DNA of 15,165 bases from UBA8437 sp963933195 (lineage in GTDB: Bacteria; Planctomycetota; Planctomycetia; Planctomycetales; Planctomycetaceae). Under the pieces are notes generated by a model. That model did no database searches. It saw nothing but the letters and a program-made list of their open reading frames with translations, and was not told where the DNA came from. The translations under genes and the position numbers were made by a program. Position 1 is the stretch's first letter; each line of letters opens with the position of its first letter. This document shows, in pieces, positions 7,843 to 15,165 of this stretch. Location: contig CAWVUS010000117.1 in NCBI GenBank assembly GCA_963933195.1, forward strand, positions 1 through 15,165. The letters run 5' to 3'.

Positions 7843-8828
7843 ACACGACCGACAACCAACCGCACGCGGATGCCCTGGCTCGAGACCTGCCCGTGGCCGT
7901 GATCGGCCTGGGCACGATGGGACATGGAATCGCACAGGCGTTTGCGGTCGGAGGCTACACCGTTCGGGCAATCGACGAACGACCCGACACCGCCGACTCC
8001 GCACTCACACGGATCACCAGCAACCTGGAACAGCTCGCCACCGTCGGCCTGCTGAAGGCGGAACAGATCCCCGACGTGCTCGGACGGATCACCGTCTGTG
8101 ACACGCTGGAGGAGACCGTCACCGGAACCGGCCTTGTGACCGAGGCCGCCTGGGAAAATCTCGATGTCAAACAGGAATTGTTACGCCAAATCGAACCGCT
8201 CGTTGACGAGCACACCATCCTGGCGAGCAACAGTTCCAGTTTTCCGATTTCCGAAACCGCCCGTGACCTGGCGCATCCCCAGCGGGCTGTCGTCACGCAC
8301 TGGTTCAATCCGCCTCACGTGATTCCCGTGGTCGAGGTGGTCGGTGGCGAGCGAACCAGCGACCAGACGGTCAACACCGCACTGGCAACCCTCGAGTCGA
8401 TCGGTAAGACCGCTGTCCGCATCGACAAGGAATTGACCGGCTTCCTGGTGAACCGGGTGCAGGTGGCAATGTTCCGCGAGGTGTTCGACCTGCTGGATCG
8501 CGGCGTGGCCACCGCATCGGAGATTGACCGGGCCATCCGCGGCAGCATGGGGCTGCGGCTGGCGGCCCTCGGTCCACTGGCCATCATGGATTACGCCGGA
8601 TGGGACATCTCGTCGGCCACCTTCACCAACCTGGTCCCGGACATGCGCGGTGACACCGAGATTCCCGAGACCATCCGCCGGATGGTCGAGGACGGCAACC
8701 TGGGTGCCAAGTCGGGCCAGGGCATCTACTCCTACCCCCCCGAGACACTTGACGACACCATCGCACAGCGAGATGCCGACTACCTGGCGCTGGTGAAGCT
8801 ACTCCACTCGACGGAGAACCCGGCGTGA
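7839..8828 (+). CDS. 3-hydroxyacyl-CoA dehydrogenase family NAD oxidoreductase
   Basis: NAD-dependent cytoplasmic oxidoreductase of 329 residues, the length of single-function members such as 3-hydroxybutyryl-CoA dehydrogenase, lambda-crystallin/gulonate 3-dehydrogenase and carnitine 3-dehydrogenase. The Rossmann motif GLGTMG (23-28) opens the NAD-binding domain. His154 in THWFNPPHVIPVVEV and Glu166 form the catalytic dyad with the usual 12-residue spacing. Asn205 in TGFLVNR matches the conserved active-site asparagine. The C-terminal helical domain (about 200-300) includes GSMGLRLAALGPLAIMDYAG and ends with the usual KSGQGIYSY. It would interconvert a 3-hydroxy and a 3-oxo acid or acyl-CoA; which one is unknown. 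The start ATG 7839 overlaps the ThDP gene stop as ATGA and is preceded by the strong site GGAGAGGAAGA. The stop overlaps the start of the decarboxylase, so all three are translationally coupled. Confidence 0.9.
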   Translation: MNTTDNQPHADALARDLPVAVIGLGTMGHGIAQAFAVGGYTVRAIDERPDTADSALTRITSNLEQLATVGLLKAEQIPDVLGRITVCDTLEETVTGTGLVTEAAWENLDVKQELLRQIEPLVDEHTILASNSSSFPISETARDLAHPQRAVVTHWFNPPHVIPVVEVVGGERTSDQTVNTALATLESIGKTAVRIDKELTGFLVNRVQVAMFREVFDLLDRGVATASEIDRAIRGSMGLRLAALGPLAIMDYAGWDISSATFTNLVPDMRGDTEIPETIRRMVEDGNLGAKSGQGIYSYPPETLDDTIAQRDADYLALVKLLHSTENPA

Positions 8829-10249
8829 TGACACCTGACGACTTTCGGCAACACGGCCGCGAGGTGATCGACTGGATCGCCGACTACATGGAACAGGTCG
8901 AACAGTACCCGGTGCTGTCACGTGTCGCACCCGGGGACATCCGCACCCAACTGCCCGACTCGGCTCCCCTGCAGGGTGAGTCGTTTGACCAGATCCTGAA
9001 CGACGTCAACCAGGTCATTCTTCCCGGGATCACCCACTGGCAGTCACCCAACTTCTTTGGCTATTACCCGGCCAACACCTCGCCCCCGTCCATTCTCGGA
9101 GAATTGCTCGCCGCCGGACTCGGCGTCCAGGGAATGCTCTGGACCACCAGTCCGGCCTGTACCGAGCTGGAACAACACGTCCTGGACTGGTTGATCGAGA
9201 TGCTCGATCTTCCCGAGCAATTTCTCTCCAGTGGCAACGGTGGCGGTGTCATCCAGGACACCGCATCCAGCGCCACCCTGTGTGCCTTGCTGGCTGCCTG
9301 TTATCGCGAACACCCCGACAAACCTCGTGACACCCGACGAATGGGCGTCGACTCGTGGCAGGTCGCCTACACCTCCGACCAGGCACATTCGTCGGTGGAA
9401 AAATCGATGATGATTGCCGGCATGGGTACCGATCGCCTCCGCGTGATCGAGAGCGACGAAAACTGGTCAATGCGGCCCGACCTGCTGGCCCAGCAAATGG
9501 CCGCCGATGCGACACACGGCCTGAAACCGACCTTCGTTTGCGCCACGGTTGGCACGACCTCCTCGGGCGCGATCGATCCGCTGCCGGAAATCGGTGCCAT
9601 CTGCCGGGACCACGGGGCGTGGTTGCATGTCGATGCCGCAATGGCCGGCACCGCCGCCATCTGCCCGGAGTTTCGACAAATGCACGCCGGACTGGAACTG
9701 GCCGACAGCTACGCCTTCAATCCTCACAAGTGGATGTTCGTCAATTTCGACTGCGACTGCTTCTACGTCGCCGACCGACAACCACTGTTGCAGGCGTTGA
9801 GCGTTTTGCCCGACTACCTGAGAAACCGGGCATCCCAGTCGGGCGAGGTGGTCGACTTTCGCGACTGGCACATCCCGCTGGGTCGCCGTTTCCGCGCCCT
9901 GAAGCTCTGGTTCGTGATCCGCAGCTTCGGTGTCGAAGGCCTGCAACAGAAAATCCGGGCGCACGTCGAATGGGCCACCCGGTTCGCTGAATGGGTCGAG
10001 GCCGATCAGGATTTTGAACTGGCCGCCCCGAGATCATTGAACCTGATCTGTTTCCGGCACGTCGGCGGTGACGAGTTGAACCAGAAACTCCTCGATGCCA
10101 TCAACGACTCCGGCGACCTCTTCCTGACTCACACGACTCTTGATGACCGGTTGACGCTGCGATTCTCGATCGCCCAGACATCGACACGGCTCGAGCATGT
10201 CGAACGTGCCTGGGCAGCCATCCAGGGAACCGCCGCCGAACTGCTCTGA
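8828..10249 (+). CDS. Aromatic-L-amino-acid decarboxylase-type PLP enzyme
   Basis: Group II PLP-dependent decarboxylase of 473 residues, full length for the DOPA/tryptophan/phenylalanine decarboxylase family, which turns an aromatic amino acid into its amine and CO2 in the cytoplasm. Lys301 in FNPHKW binds PLP; His187 in SDQAHSSVEKS stacks on the ring; Asp269 in HVDAAMAG binds the pyridine nitrogen; Tyr330 in LPDYLRN sits where the catalytic loop tyrosine of true decarboxylases lies. DWHIPLGRRFRALKLWFVIR is a hallmark of the family. Met272 replaces the tyrosine usual in HVDAAYAG, and residues 137-150 follow the bacterial pattern GGGVIQDTASSATL. The preferred substrate cannot be read. ATG 8828 shares one base with the preceding stop; GTG at 8825 is also possible, and GGAG at 8813-8816 fits it slightly better. 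The gene ends 21 bases before the converging M20 gene, with no clear terminator between them. Confidence 0.92.
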   Translation: MTPDDFRQHGREVIDWIADYMEQVEQYPVLSRVAPGDIRTQLPDSAPLQGESFDQILNDVNQVILPGITHWQSPNFFGYYPANTSPPSILGELLAAGLGVQGMLWTTSPACTELEQHVLDWLIEMLDLPEQFLSSGNGGGVIQDTASSATLCALLAACYREHPDKPRDTRRMGVDSWQVAYTSDQAHSSVEKSMMIAGMGTDRLRVIESDENWSMRPDLLAQQMAADATHGLKPTFVCATVGTTSSGAIDPLPEIGAICRDHGAWLHVDAAMAGTAAICPEFRQMHAGLELADSYAFNPHKWMFVNFDCDCFYVADRQPLLQALSVLPDYLRNRASQSGEVVDFRDWHIPLGRRFRALKLWFVIRSFGVEGLQQKIRAHVEWATRFAEWVEADQDFELAAPRSLNLICFRHVGGDELNQKLLDAINDSGDLFLTHTTLDDRLTLRFSIAQTSTRLEHVERAWAAIQGTAAELL

Positions 10250-10270
10250 ACGGCTCCCGGATGCGGCCCT

Positions 10271-11449
10271 CTACGCGACACCGCAGTACTTCATCGCGGC
10301 CAAAAGGTAGATACGGGCCGAGTCGACCACCCGGGTGATCGAGACGTTTTCGATGTCGGCGTGGGCTGTTTCGTTGCTCGGCCCGTAATAGATGGTCGGC
10401 ACGCCGCTGCCGTGCACGTACAGGTTGGCATCTCCAACGATCCGTCGACCGATGACACGGGGATCCTCATCAAAGAGTTGCTGGTGTGCACCGCCAACGG
10501 CCTCTACCAACGGATCATCCAACGGGGTGTCGAACGGCTCGCGTTCGTGTTCCATCGTCACCTCCGCAGTCATCCCCCCGGCCTGGGCAATCGGAGCGAC
10601 CAGCTGCCGGAGTTCCTCCAGTATCCCGTCGGCACTCTTGCCCGGCGACCACCGCCTCGTCCCGGTGAAGCGGCACGAGACAGGTGTCCGGTTGAAGTAA
10701 TCGCCGGCATTCACGATCCCCAGGTCGATCCGCTCGGCACCGGCCAACGGATGGACCTCGTTGACATCCAGTTCAGCCTGTCGCGCGGCGACCGCTGCGA
10801 TCAGGTCACCGGTGAACCGAATCGGGTTGTCTCGAAAGTCGACATACTGCGTGTGTCGACCACCGTTGGATGGGGTCAACGTGATGTTGAAGACCATCGA
10901 CCCCATGCTCATCACCCACAGTTCATCGTCACCCTCGACGATCACGATCCGGTCAGCGGCGATCCGGCCATCATTGATGTCGTCGATCAGTGCCTTGGGA
11001 CCGTCCTTCTCGGCCTCGGGCTCCTCGTGACCCACCACCGCCGTCAGCCACAGGTCCCCGGCCAACGTGGTTCCTGATTCGATCAGCGCCCGCGCGGCGC
11101 CCAGCACCGCCGCCATTCCACCCTTCATGTCGGTGGTGCCGCGACCGTAGAGCAGATCCCCGTCCCGGTAACACTCCTGGTTGGTCTGGTTGGGAATCGT
11201 GTCGAGGTGTCCATTGAGCATCAACGTCGGCCCATCGCCGTTGCCACGAACGCAGGCGTAGAGGTTGGGACGTCCCGGTGTCACCTCACGGACGTCGACT
11301 TCCAGGCCCAGTTCCACCAACTGCCGTTCATAAAACGCGCAGATCTCGGTCTCTTCCAGCGTCACGCTGGGGATCTTCACCATCTCCTCGGTCAGATCGG
11401 CGATCCAGTCGCCATCGATTCGTCCGAGTGCCGCGGGCAATTCAGTCAT
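10271..11449 (-). CDS. M20 family metallopeptidase/deacylase (ArgE/DapE type)
   Basis: Cytoplasmic di-zinc amidohydrolase of 392 residues, close to the usual length of acetylornithine deacetylase, succinyl-diaminopimelate desuccinylase and related M20 enzymes. All metal and catalytic positions are visible: His81 and Asp83 in NGHLDT, bridging Asp107 in GRGTTDMKGG, catalytic Glu142 and metal ligand Glu143 in GHEEPEA, an acidic site in EGDDELW, and His363 in NETAHADIE. Residues of about 185-290 form the dimerisation (lid) domain, starting near SNGGRHTQY. The specific substrate is not determinable, and no arginine or lysine biosynthesis genes sit nearby. The start ATG 11449 lies inside the end of the cupin gene (an 8-base overlap, ATGACTGA), so it is translationally coupled. 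A weak GAG motif is upstream. Longer in-frame extensions upstream only run through cupin sequence. Confidence 0.9.
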   Translation of the reverse strand: MTELPAALGRIDGDWIADLTEEMVKIPSVTLEETEICAFYERQLVELGLEVDVREVTPGRPNLYACVRGNGDGPTLMLNGHLDTIPNQTNQECYRDGDLLYGRGTTDMKGGMAAVLGAARALIESGTTLAGDLWLTAVVGHEEPEAEKDGPKALIDDINDGRIAADRIVIVEGDDELWVMSMGSMVFNITLTPSNGGRHTQYVDFRDNPIRFTGDLIAAVAARQAELDVNEVHPLAGAERIDLGIVNAGDYFNRTPVSCRFTGTRRWSPGKSADGILEELRQLVAPIAQAGGMTAEVTMEHEREPFDTPLDDPLVEAVGGAHQQLFDEDPRVIGRRIVGDANLYVHGSGVPTIYYGPSNETAHADIENVSITRVVDSARIYLLAAMKYCGVA

Positions 11450-11792
11450 CGTCGGTCTCAAGAAACTCGTTGGGTTGTTGAAAAATTCCGATGCCCAGTA
11501 ATCCATCGGGAGTGTGGGCCTCGTGGATACTTCCCGGATGTCGCCAGACAAAATTGCCGGCGGTACACACGCCCTCCTCATCGACCAGGCTGCCCTCGAT
11601 GATGAAAGTCTGCTCGACACCCAGGTGGCGGTGCCGGGGCAACCTGGCACCCGGCTCGGCCCGGAACAACGCCGTGAACCCCTCGCCCTGGGATTCCCGG
11701 TACAGGATCTTGATCTCGATTCCGGGAAACGGCGTCGCCTGCCATTCCATCGCGTCGACGTCGACGTAGATCGAACCCTTCTCTGGCGTCAT
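11442..11792 (-). CDS. ChrR-like cupin domain protein
   Basis: Small single-domain cupin of 116 residues, probably cytoplasmic. It resembles the ChrR cupin domain also found free-standing in many bacteria (ARLPRHRHLGVEQTFIIEG, then TAGNFVWRHPGSIHEAHTP). The metal site is readable: His54, His56 and Glu60 in the first motif and His90 in the second, so it probably binds Zn, Fe or Mn. It could be a small dioxygenase, an isomerase or a sensor domain; there is no DNA-binding part and no sigma factor gene beside it. The start ATG 11792 is 34 bases after the stop of the propeller fusion and follows a weak GAGAAG site. The frame is open further upstream, but those codons lie on top of the propeller gene and encode Arg-rich non-protein-like sequence. 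The last 8 bases overlap the M20 gene. Confidence 0.83.
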   Translation of the reverse strand: MTPEKGSIYVDVDAMEWQATPFPGIEIKILYRESQGEGFTALFRAEPGARLPRHRHLGVEQTFIIEGSLVDEEGVCTAGNFVWRHPGSIHEAHTPDGLLGIGIFQQPNEFLETDDD

Positions 11793-11826
11793 GGACTTCT
11801 CGTTGTAGAAAACACGTCCGGCGACG

Positions 11827-14800
11827 TCATCGACCGGCAGGAATTTCGGACACTTCGATTCCCGAGAGCATCGGTTGTTCGCCCGTCTTGGGCACCAGCT
11901 CGATCGCCAGTTGATCCTTGACCGAAACGTTCGGGACCTCAAGCACCGCCGTCCCATCCTTGCCGGTCTTGGCCGCATCGACATCTTTCAACACGACCTG
12001 GCCCTGGACATGCACGTCAAAGACCCGGCTGCCAGGTTGGGGTGTCTTGGCCGATCCGGACGAGAAGTAAAGCCGCACGGAGTACTTCGCGGGACGGTCA
12101 CCGGTTCCTCGCAACGGCACGGTGCACCGCTTGATGCCCTGGGCCGATGACGAGTAGACCCACGACGCGGGACGTGAATTCGTTTCGCTGGTGTCTCCGT
12201 CCTCGCTGACAAATTTCCCACCCTTCACAAAGGTTTCACCAAGATCCAGGTTCAATTCCAGGCCGGTCGTCTTGGGAGACTTTGGACGTGGATAACTGAG
12301 CCAGAGCTTTCCGGTGGCATCGCGGCGATCCCCGGGAGCCCCCAGGTTCAATGCCAGCTTCTTGACTGGCGTCGCCGTGCCAATGCCACTGTAGATGCCC
12401 CACGGTCGTCGCGGGGGACGAGGTTCCATCACGATGGTCGAGGCAATCGAGAACAGGCACACGCACCCGGCACTCGCCTCGGGAATCATCACCAGCCCGT
12501 TGGCGGGAATCGCGTTGATCCAGCAACCCAGGCGGTGTCCGGCAAAATGCCGCGTGCCACTGTCGGACTGCAAGTCGTAAAACGCGGTGAAACCGGAACG
12601 GAAGAACAGCATGTTTGGCGTGGCGGTGTTCATCCCGCAGTGATGCCCCGGCCTCATGAAGCTCCACGGAACCTCCTGGCCGGTCAACGGATGAATCCGC
12701 GTGATCTGTTTGCCGGTCTTCAGTTCGTACGACCACGGCTCGGCAATAATCCGACTGCCAACAACGATCGGACGATGCCGGTAATTGGCGTCCTTGGACC
12801 ACAGCTTGTAGCCGTTGACCGACGAGAGCGCCACCAGGCGACGCTTCTTGAACTCCCCGGAAATGAACTGCCTCCAGTAGTGACCGTTGGCGTTGGCACC
12901 GCCCAGCAGCAGCACGCCATCCTTGTACACCATTGTCAACCGGCCACCACCGATGCCGATATCGCTGGTGTCGGTCACGTCGACCGGCTGCCGCCAGAGT
13001 TCCTTGCCGGTCTTGGCATCGAGACCCATGGCGGTGCGAGCGTCGATCCGTTTTTGCCGATCCTCGGCCCGCTGGCGTTCCTCACCCTTGAGATTCTGCA
13101 ACTCGGTCTTGTCCTGGTTCAACAACGCCAAACGCTGCTCGGCGGTAATCGTGCTATCGATGAAATGAACCCGGCCGGGCCCCAGGGCGATCGTCCGGAA
13201 ATCGATGCTCTTGCCCTGGTAACTCCACAGGTGTTTCCCCGTCTTCAGATCGATGGCAAAGATCGCATCGGTGGCATCGGTGGTCTGCTTGCCGCGACGG
13301 GCCCGGGCGGCATCCAACCGCTTGCGGCGGGTGCCGGTACCGATCAGCATCCCGTCCAGCAGTGCCACGTAACCCCACTCGTGTTCCTTCACACTCTTGT
13401 TGGCAGGAAGCAGGTGAGTCGCCTGCAACTTGCCCGTGGCAGCATCCAACTGCAGGCAACGGGAATCGAGCATCATGAACACGCTGTCGTCGCTGGCAAC
13501 AAGGTTGCCCGGTGCGTGGTTCTGGAAGACTCCCGTGCGGATCGCCTTGCTGTTCTTGAATTCCCAGAGAAACTGCCCGTTGTAGGCGTCGTAGGCCATC
13601 AGGCTGTCGGTGCCCTGGATGAACATCCGCCCATTGGTGGAAACCGGGCCGACAGCACCGTCGTGACGGTTCACCATCTTGCCGGGACCAGGATCGCCAA
13701 ACCACAACACGCCCAGTCCGCCCCGGATCAACTGGTCGTCAGAGCAGGCCGTGTTGCCGGCGTCGCCATACTGGTGCGACCAACTGCCGGCTCCGGGCAG
13801 CTTGCCTCGTTCGACAACCGTAAATTTCTTACTCGTCTTCGTCACCGACTGCTTGGACAACCCCAGGCTGTTCCGCCAGGCGTCATCAAAAGCGTGGGTG
13901 CCGCCCAGGCAAATTGCTCCGCCACACGGCTTCAGGTGCGCCGCAACCACCTCGCCGGCAACCGGAACACGACCGGTCAACAGGTGGGTGTCGCTGACAA
14001 CGAGATTGGCGAAATAGTTCGAGTACGGGATCTCGCCGGCAGCCGCTTCGTGAATCGTGATCCGGTGGCCGTAGAGACCGGTCCGAACCAGGGCCTTCCG
14101 TGCTGCTGCCACCTTGGCTGGATCGGATTCCACACCGTAGATCTTCAACCCGCTGTTGCGGGCCAGGGCCAGGGCCAGTCGCCCCTGCTCGGCACCCACG
14201 ACCAGGCAAAAACCGCTATCGATGCCGGTCCGCGCGAGAATCGACTTGGCCGACGCCTCGTACACATCGGTCCACTTGTCCCGTGGGTAGGGATCGGCAA
14301 CCGGCTTACCGGCAGCAATCTCCTTGCCCGCCGGCCCGGCAGAGAAACAGTGAATCCGACCCGTGTCGGTGCTGACCATCAGCCGACCGTCGGAAATGGC
14401 CAGTCCGCGAGCCGCTCCCTGCACCGCCAGTCGCCCGGTCGATTTCCCCGTTTTCGCGTCAAAAATCTCAACCGTGTCCTCGCCACCAACCACCACCTGC
14501 GTGGCGGTGACAATGACTGCAGCATTCGAGGCACACTTGACCTTCCACTCGACCCCGACCTCCTCCTGCGAATTGAGCTTCGCCCGTACGGCCTCGGCCT
14601 TGACCAGGTAGGCCTCCTTCTCGATCTTGCCCGAGCGGTATTCGCTGTACACCGCACGGAGGTCGTTACGGAGCTTGGCGCGATTGCTGTTGACCGTCGA
14701 GTAGACCTTCTGGTTGATCCGCGCCAACGTCTCCCCGGTGGTCACATAGGTGGATCCATTCGAACCGCCAACCTGGCTTCCCAGCGTGAAGGTCCGCAAC

Positions 14801-15165
14801 GCCCCGTCCAGGATCACGGCATTGGCACCCGCCACCTGGCCGGAAGAGAGGGTGAGCGTTTCACCGGCCGAGCCACCTCGCCAACCGGCGATGACCTGGA
14901 TCTTGCCGGTCTTGCGATTCACCGCCGAGGGGCGGGATCGGCCCGAGGGAAAATACAGTGCTGCCTTGGTCGCCAACAGGTACCCCTGCGGCGACAGGTC
15001 GGCCCGGCCCGCGTTGCCATGGCTGACCTGGTCATTGCGCCAGATCGGCTTGCCGGTCTTCGCGTCGACTGCTGACAGGTAAACGTTTTCGTGAGGGAAG
15101 ATGCCCGCACCAAAGTAGGCGACCCCGTCTTCCACCAGGATCCCCGTGCGGACCGGCCATCGCGA
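11827..15165 (-). CDS. Large PQQ-like propeller / methyltransferase-like / malectin-like fusion (5' end outside window)
   Basis: At least 1113 residues, open to the right edge, so the N-terminus and any signal peptide are missing. Residue 1 here is the codon at 15163-15165. Nine or more propeller blade signatures are visible, for example DAKTGKPIW, DAYNGQFLWEF, DLKTGKHLWSYQG and DAKTGKELWRQP. About residues 300-440 form a Rossmann/methyltransferase-like insert (CLVVGAEQGRLALALA, YGVESDPAKVAAARKAL, NYFANLVVSD, LKPCGGAICLGG). Two charged helical stretches interrupt the propeller (about 145-200 and 670-715). A Cys-containing segment (HHCGMNTATPN, GCWINAIPANG, ASAGCVC) precedes an LNLGAPGDRRDATGKLW stretch that leads into a malectin-like beta-sandwich (about 940-1110, RVFDVHVQGQVVLKDVD). 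Proteins of this layout are, as far as I recall, common in Planctomycetota. It is probably exported and binds carbohydrate; the catalytic role is unknown. The stop at 11827 precedes the cupin gene by 34 bases. Confidence 0.85.
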   Translation of the reverse strand, partial: SRWPVRTGILVEDGVAYFGAGIFPHENVYLSAVDAKTGKPIWRNDQVSHGNAGRADLSPQGYLLATKAALYFPSGRSRPSAVNRKTGKIQVIAGWRGGSAGETLTLSSGQVAGANAVILDGALRTFTLGSQVGGSNGSTYVTTGETLARINQKVYSTVNSNRAKLRNDLRAVYSEYRSGKIEKEAYLVKAEAVRAKLNSQEEVGVEWKVKCASNAAVIVTATQVVVGGEDTVEIFDAKTGKSTGRLAVQGAARGLAISDGRLMVSTDTGRIHCFSAGPAGKEIAAGKPVADPYPRDKWTDVYEASAKSILARTGIDSGFCLVVGAEQGRLALALARNSGLKIYGVESDPAKVAAARKALVRTGLYGHRITIHEAAAGEIPYSNYFANLVVSDTHLLTGRVPVAGEVVAAHLKPCGGAICLGGTHAFDDAWRNSLGLSKQSVTKTSKKFTVVERGKLPGAGSWSHQYGDAGNTACSDDQLIRGGLGVLWFGDPGPGKMVNRHDGAVGPVSTNGRMFIQGTDSLMAYDAYNGQFLWEFKNSKAIRTGVFQNHAPGNLVASDDSVFMMLDSRCLQLDAATGKLQATHLLPANKSVKEHEWGYVALLDGMLIGTGTRRKRLDAARARRGKQTTDATDAIFAIDLKTGKHLWSYQGKSIDFRTIALGPGRVHFIDSTITAEQRLALLNQDKTELQNLKGEERQRAEDRQKRIDARTAMGLDAKTGKELWRQPVDVTDTSDIGIGGGRLTMVYKDGVLLLGGANANGHYWRQFISGEFKKRRLVALSSVNGYKLWSKDANYRHRPIVVGSRIIAEPWSYELKTGKQITRIHPLTGQEVPWSFMRPGHHCGMNTATPNMLFFRSGFTAFYDLQSDSGTRHFAGHRLGCWINAIPANGLVMIPEASAGCVCLFSIASTIVMEPRPPRRPWGIYSGIGTATPVKKLALNLGAPGDRRDATGKLWLSYPRPKSPKTTGLELNLDLGETFVKGGKFVSEDGDTSETNSRPASWVYSSSAQGIKRCTVPLRGTGDRPAKYSVRLYFSSGSAKTPQPGSRVFDVHVQGQVVLKDVDAAKTGKDGTAVLEVPNVSVKDQLAIELVPKTGEQPMLSGIEVSEIPAGR

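Noticed and set aside
10271..11449. Naming the M20 protein argE or dapE
   Set aside because: The metal site is shared by the whole M20 family, and no arginine or lysine pathway genes are nearby to choose between them.
11793..11984. An extended N-terminus for the cupin gene
   Set aside because: The extra residues lie in the wrong frame over the end of the propeller fusion and are Arg-rich without cupin features.
12535..15075. A very long (846-codon) open frame antisense to the propeller fusion gene
   Set aside because: The opposite strand encodes clear propeller, Rossmann-like and malectin-like sequence. The antisense product is rich in Arg, Gln, His and Pro with no domain pattern, as expected for a shadow of a GC-rich gene with biased codon use.
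11827..15165. Calling the propeller fusion a PQQ-dependent alcohol dehydrogenase
   Set aside because: The blade repeats are there, but I see no quinoprotein dehydrogenase signature, no adjacent-Cys disulfide of the methanol dehydrogenase type and no CxxCH haem motif.
1..15165. tRNA, rRNA, CRISPR arrays, insertion sequences, attachment sites
   Set aside because: I read through for repeated spacers, transposase-like frames, terminal inverted repeats and tRNA-like cloverleaves and found none; nearly all of the window is covered by protein genes.

Overview
The window is a gene-dense, GC-rich bacterial chromosome fragment with no RNA genes, mobile elements, CRISPR arrays or long repeats that I could see. 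The protein content points to Planctomycetota. It has two secreted PQQ-like beta-propeller proteins, one of them a very large fusion with a Rossmann/methyltransferase-like insert and a malectin-like C-terminus, plus a secreted GH123/DUF4091-type glycoside hydrolase. The phylum assignment is inferred from family content, not from a marker gene.

Layout. (1) Positions 3-1286 (+) hold the 3' part of an MFS transporter, cut at its 5' end by the window edge. (2) Positions 1267-5996 (-) hold three co-directional genes, read right to left: a secreted GH123/DUF4091-like glycosidase, a secreted single-domain PQQ-like propeller protein, and a small KANL3/Tex30-type alpha/beta hydrolase. The hydrolase overlaps the MFS gene tail to tail. 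(3) Positions 5997-6150 form a divergent intergenic region. (4) Positions 6151-10249 (+) hold a tight three-gene operon with overlapping stop and start codons: an acetolactate-synthase-like ThDP enzyme, a 3-hydroxyacyl-CoA-dehydrogenase-family oxidoreductase, and an aromatic-L-amino-acid-decarboxylase-type PLP enzyme. (5) Positions 10271-15165 (-) hold a second tight group, read right to left: the large PQQ-like propeller fusion (cut by the window's right edge), a small ChrR-like cupin, and an M20 metallopeptidase/deacylase that overlaps the cupin by 8 bases.

How the genes may work together. The GH123-like enzyme with its propeller neighbour looks like an extracytoplasmic carbohydrate-handling pair. 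The ThDP/dehydrogenase/decarboxylase operon looks like a dedicated small-molecule pathway that joins 2-oxo-acid chemistry, 3-hydroxy-acid redox and amine formation; I cannot name its substrate. The propeller-fusion/cupin/M20 group pairs a probably exported protein with two probably cytoplasmic proteins. The most unusual items are the ThDP/dehydrogenase/decarboxylase operon and the architecture of the propeller fusion. Neither can be called a new system from sequence alone. All key catalytic residues I looked for are intact in the five enzymes with known motifs (hydrolase, ThDP enzyme, dehydrogenase, decarboxylase, M20). The exception is the glycine-rich loop of the methyltransferase-like insert, which looks degenerate.
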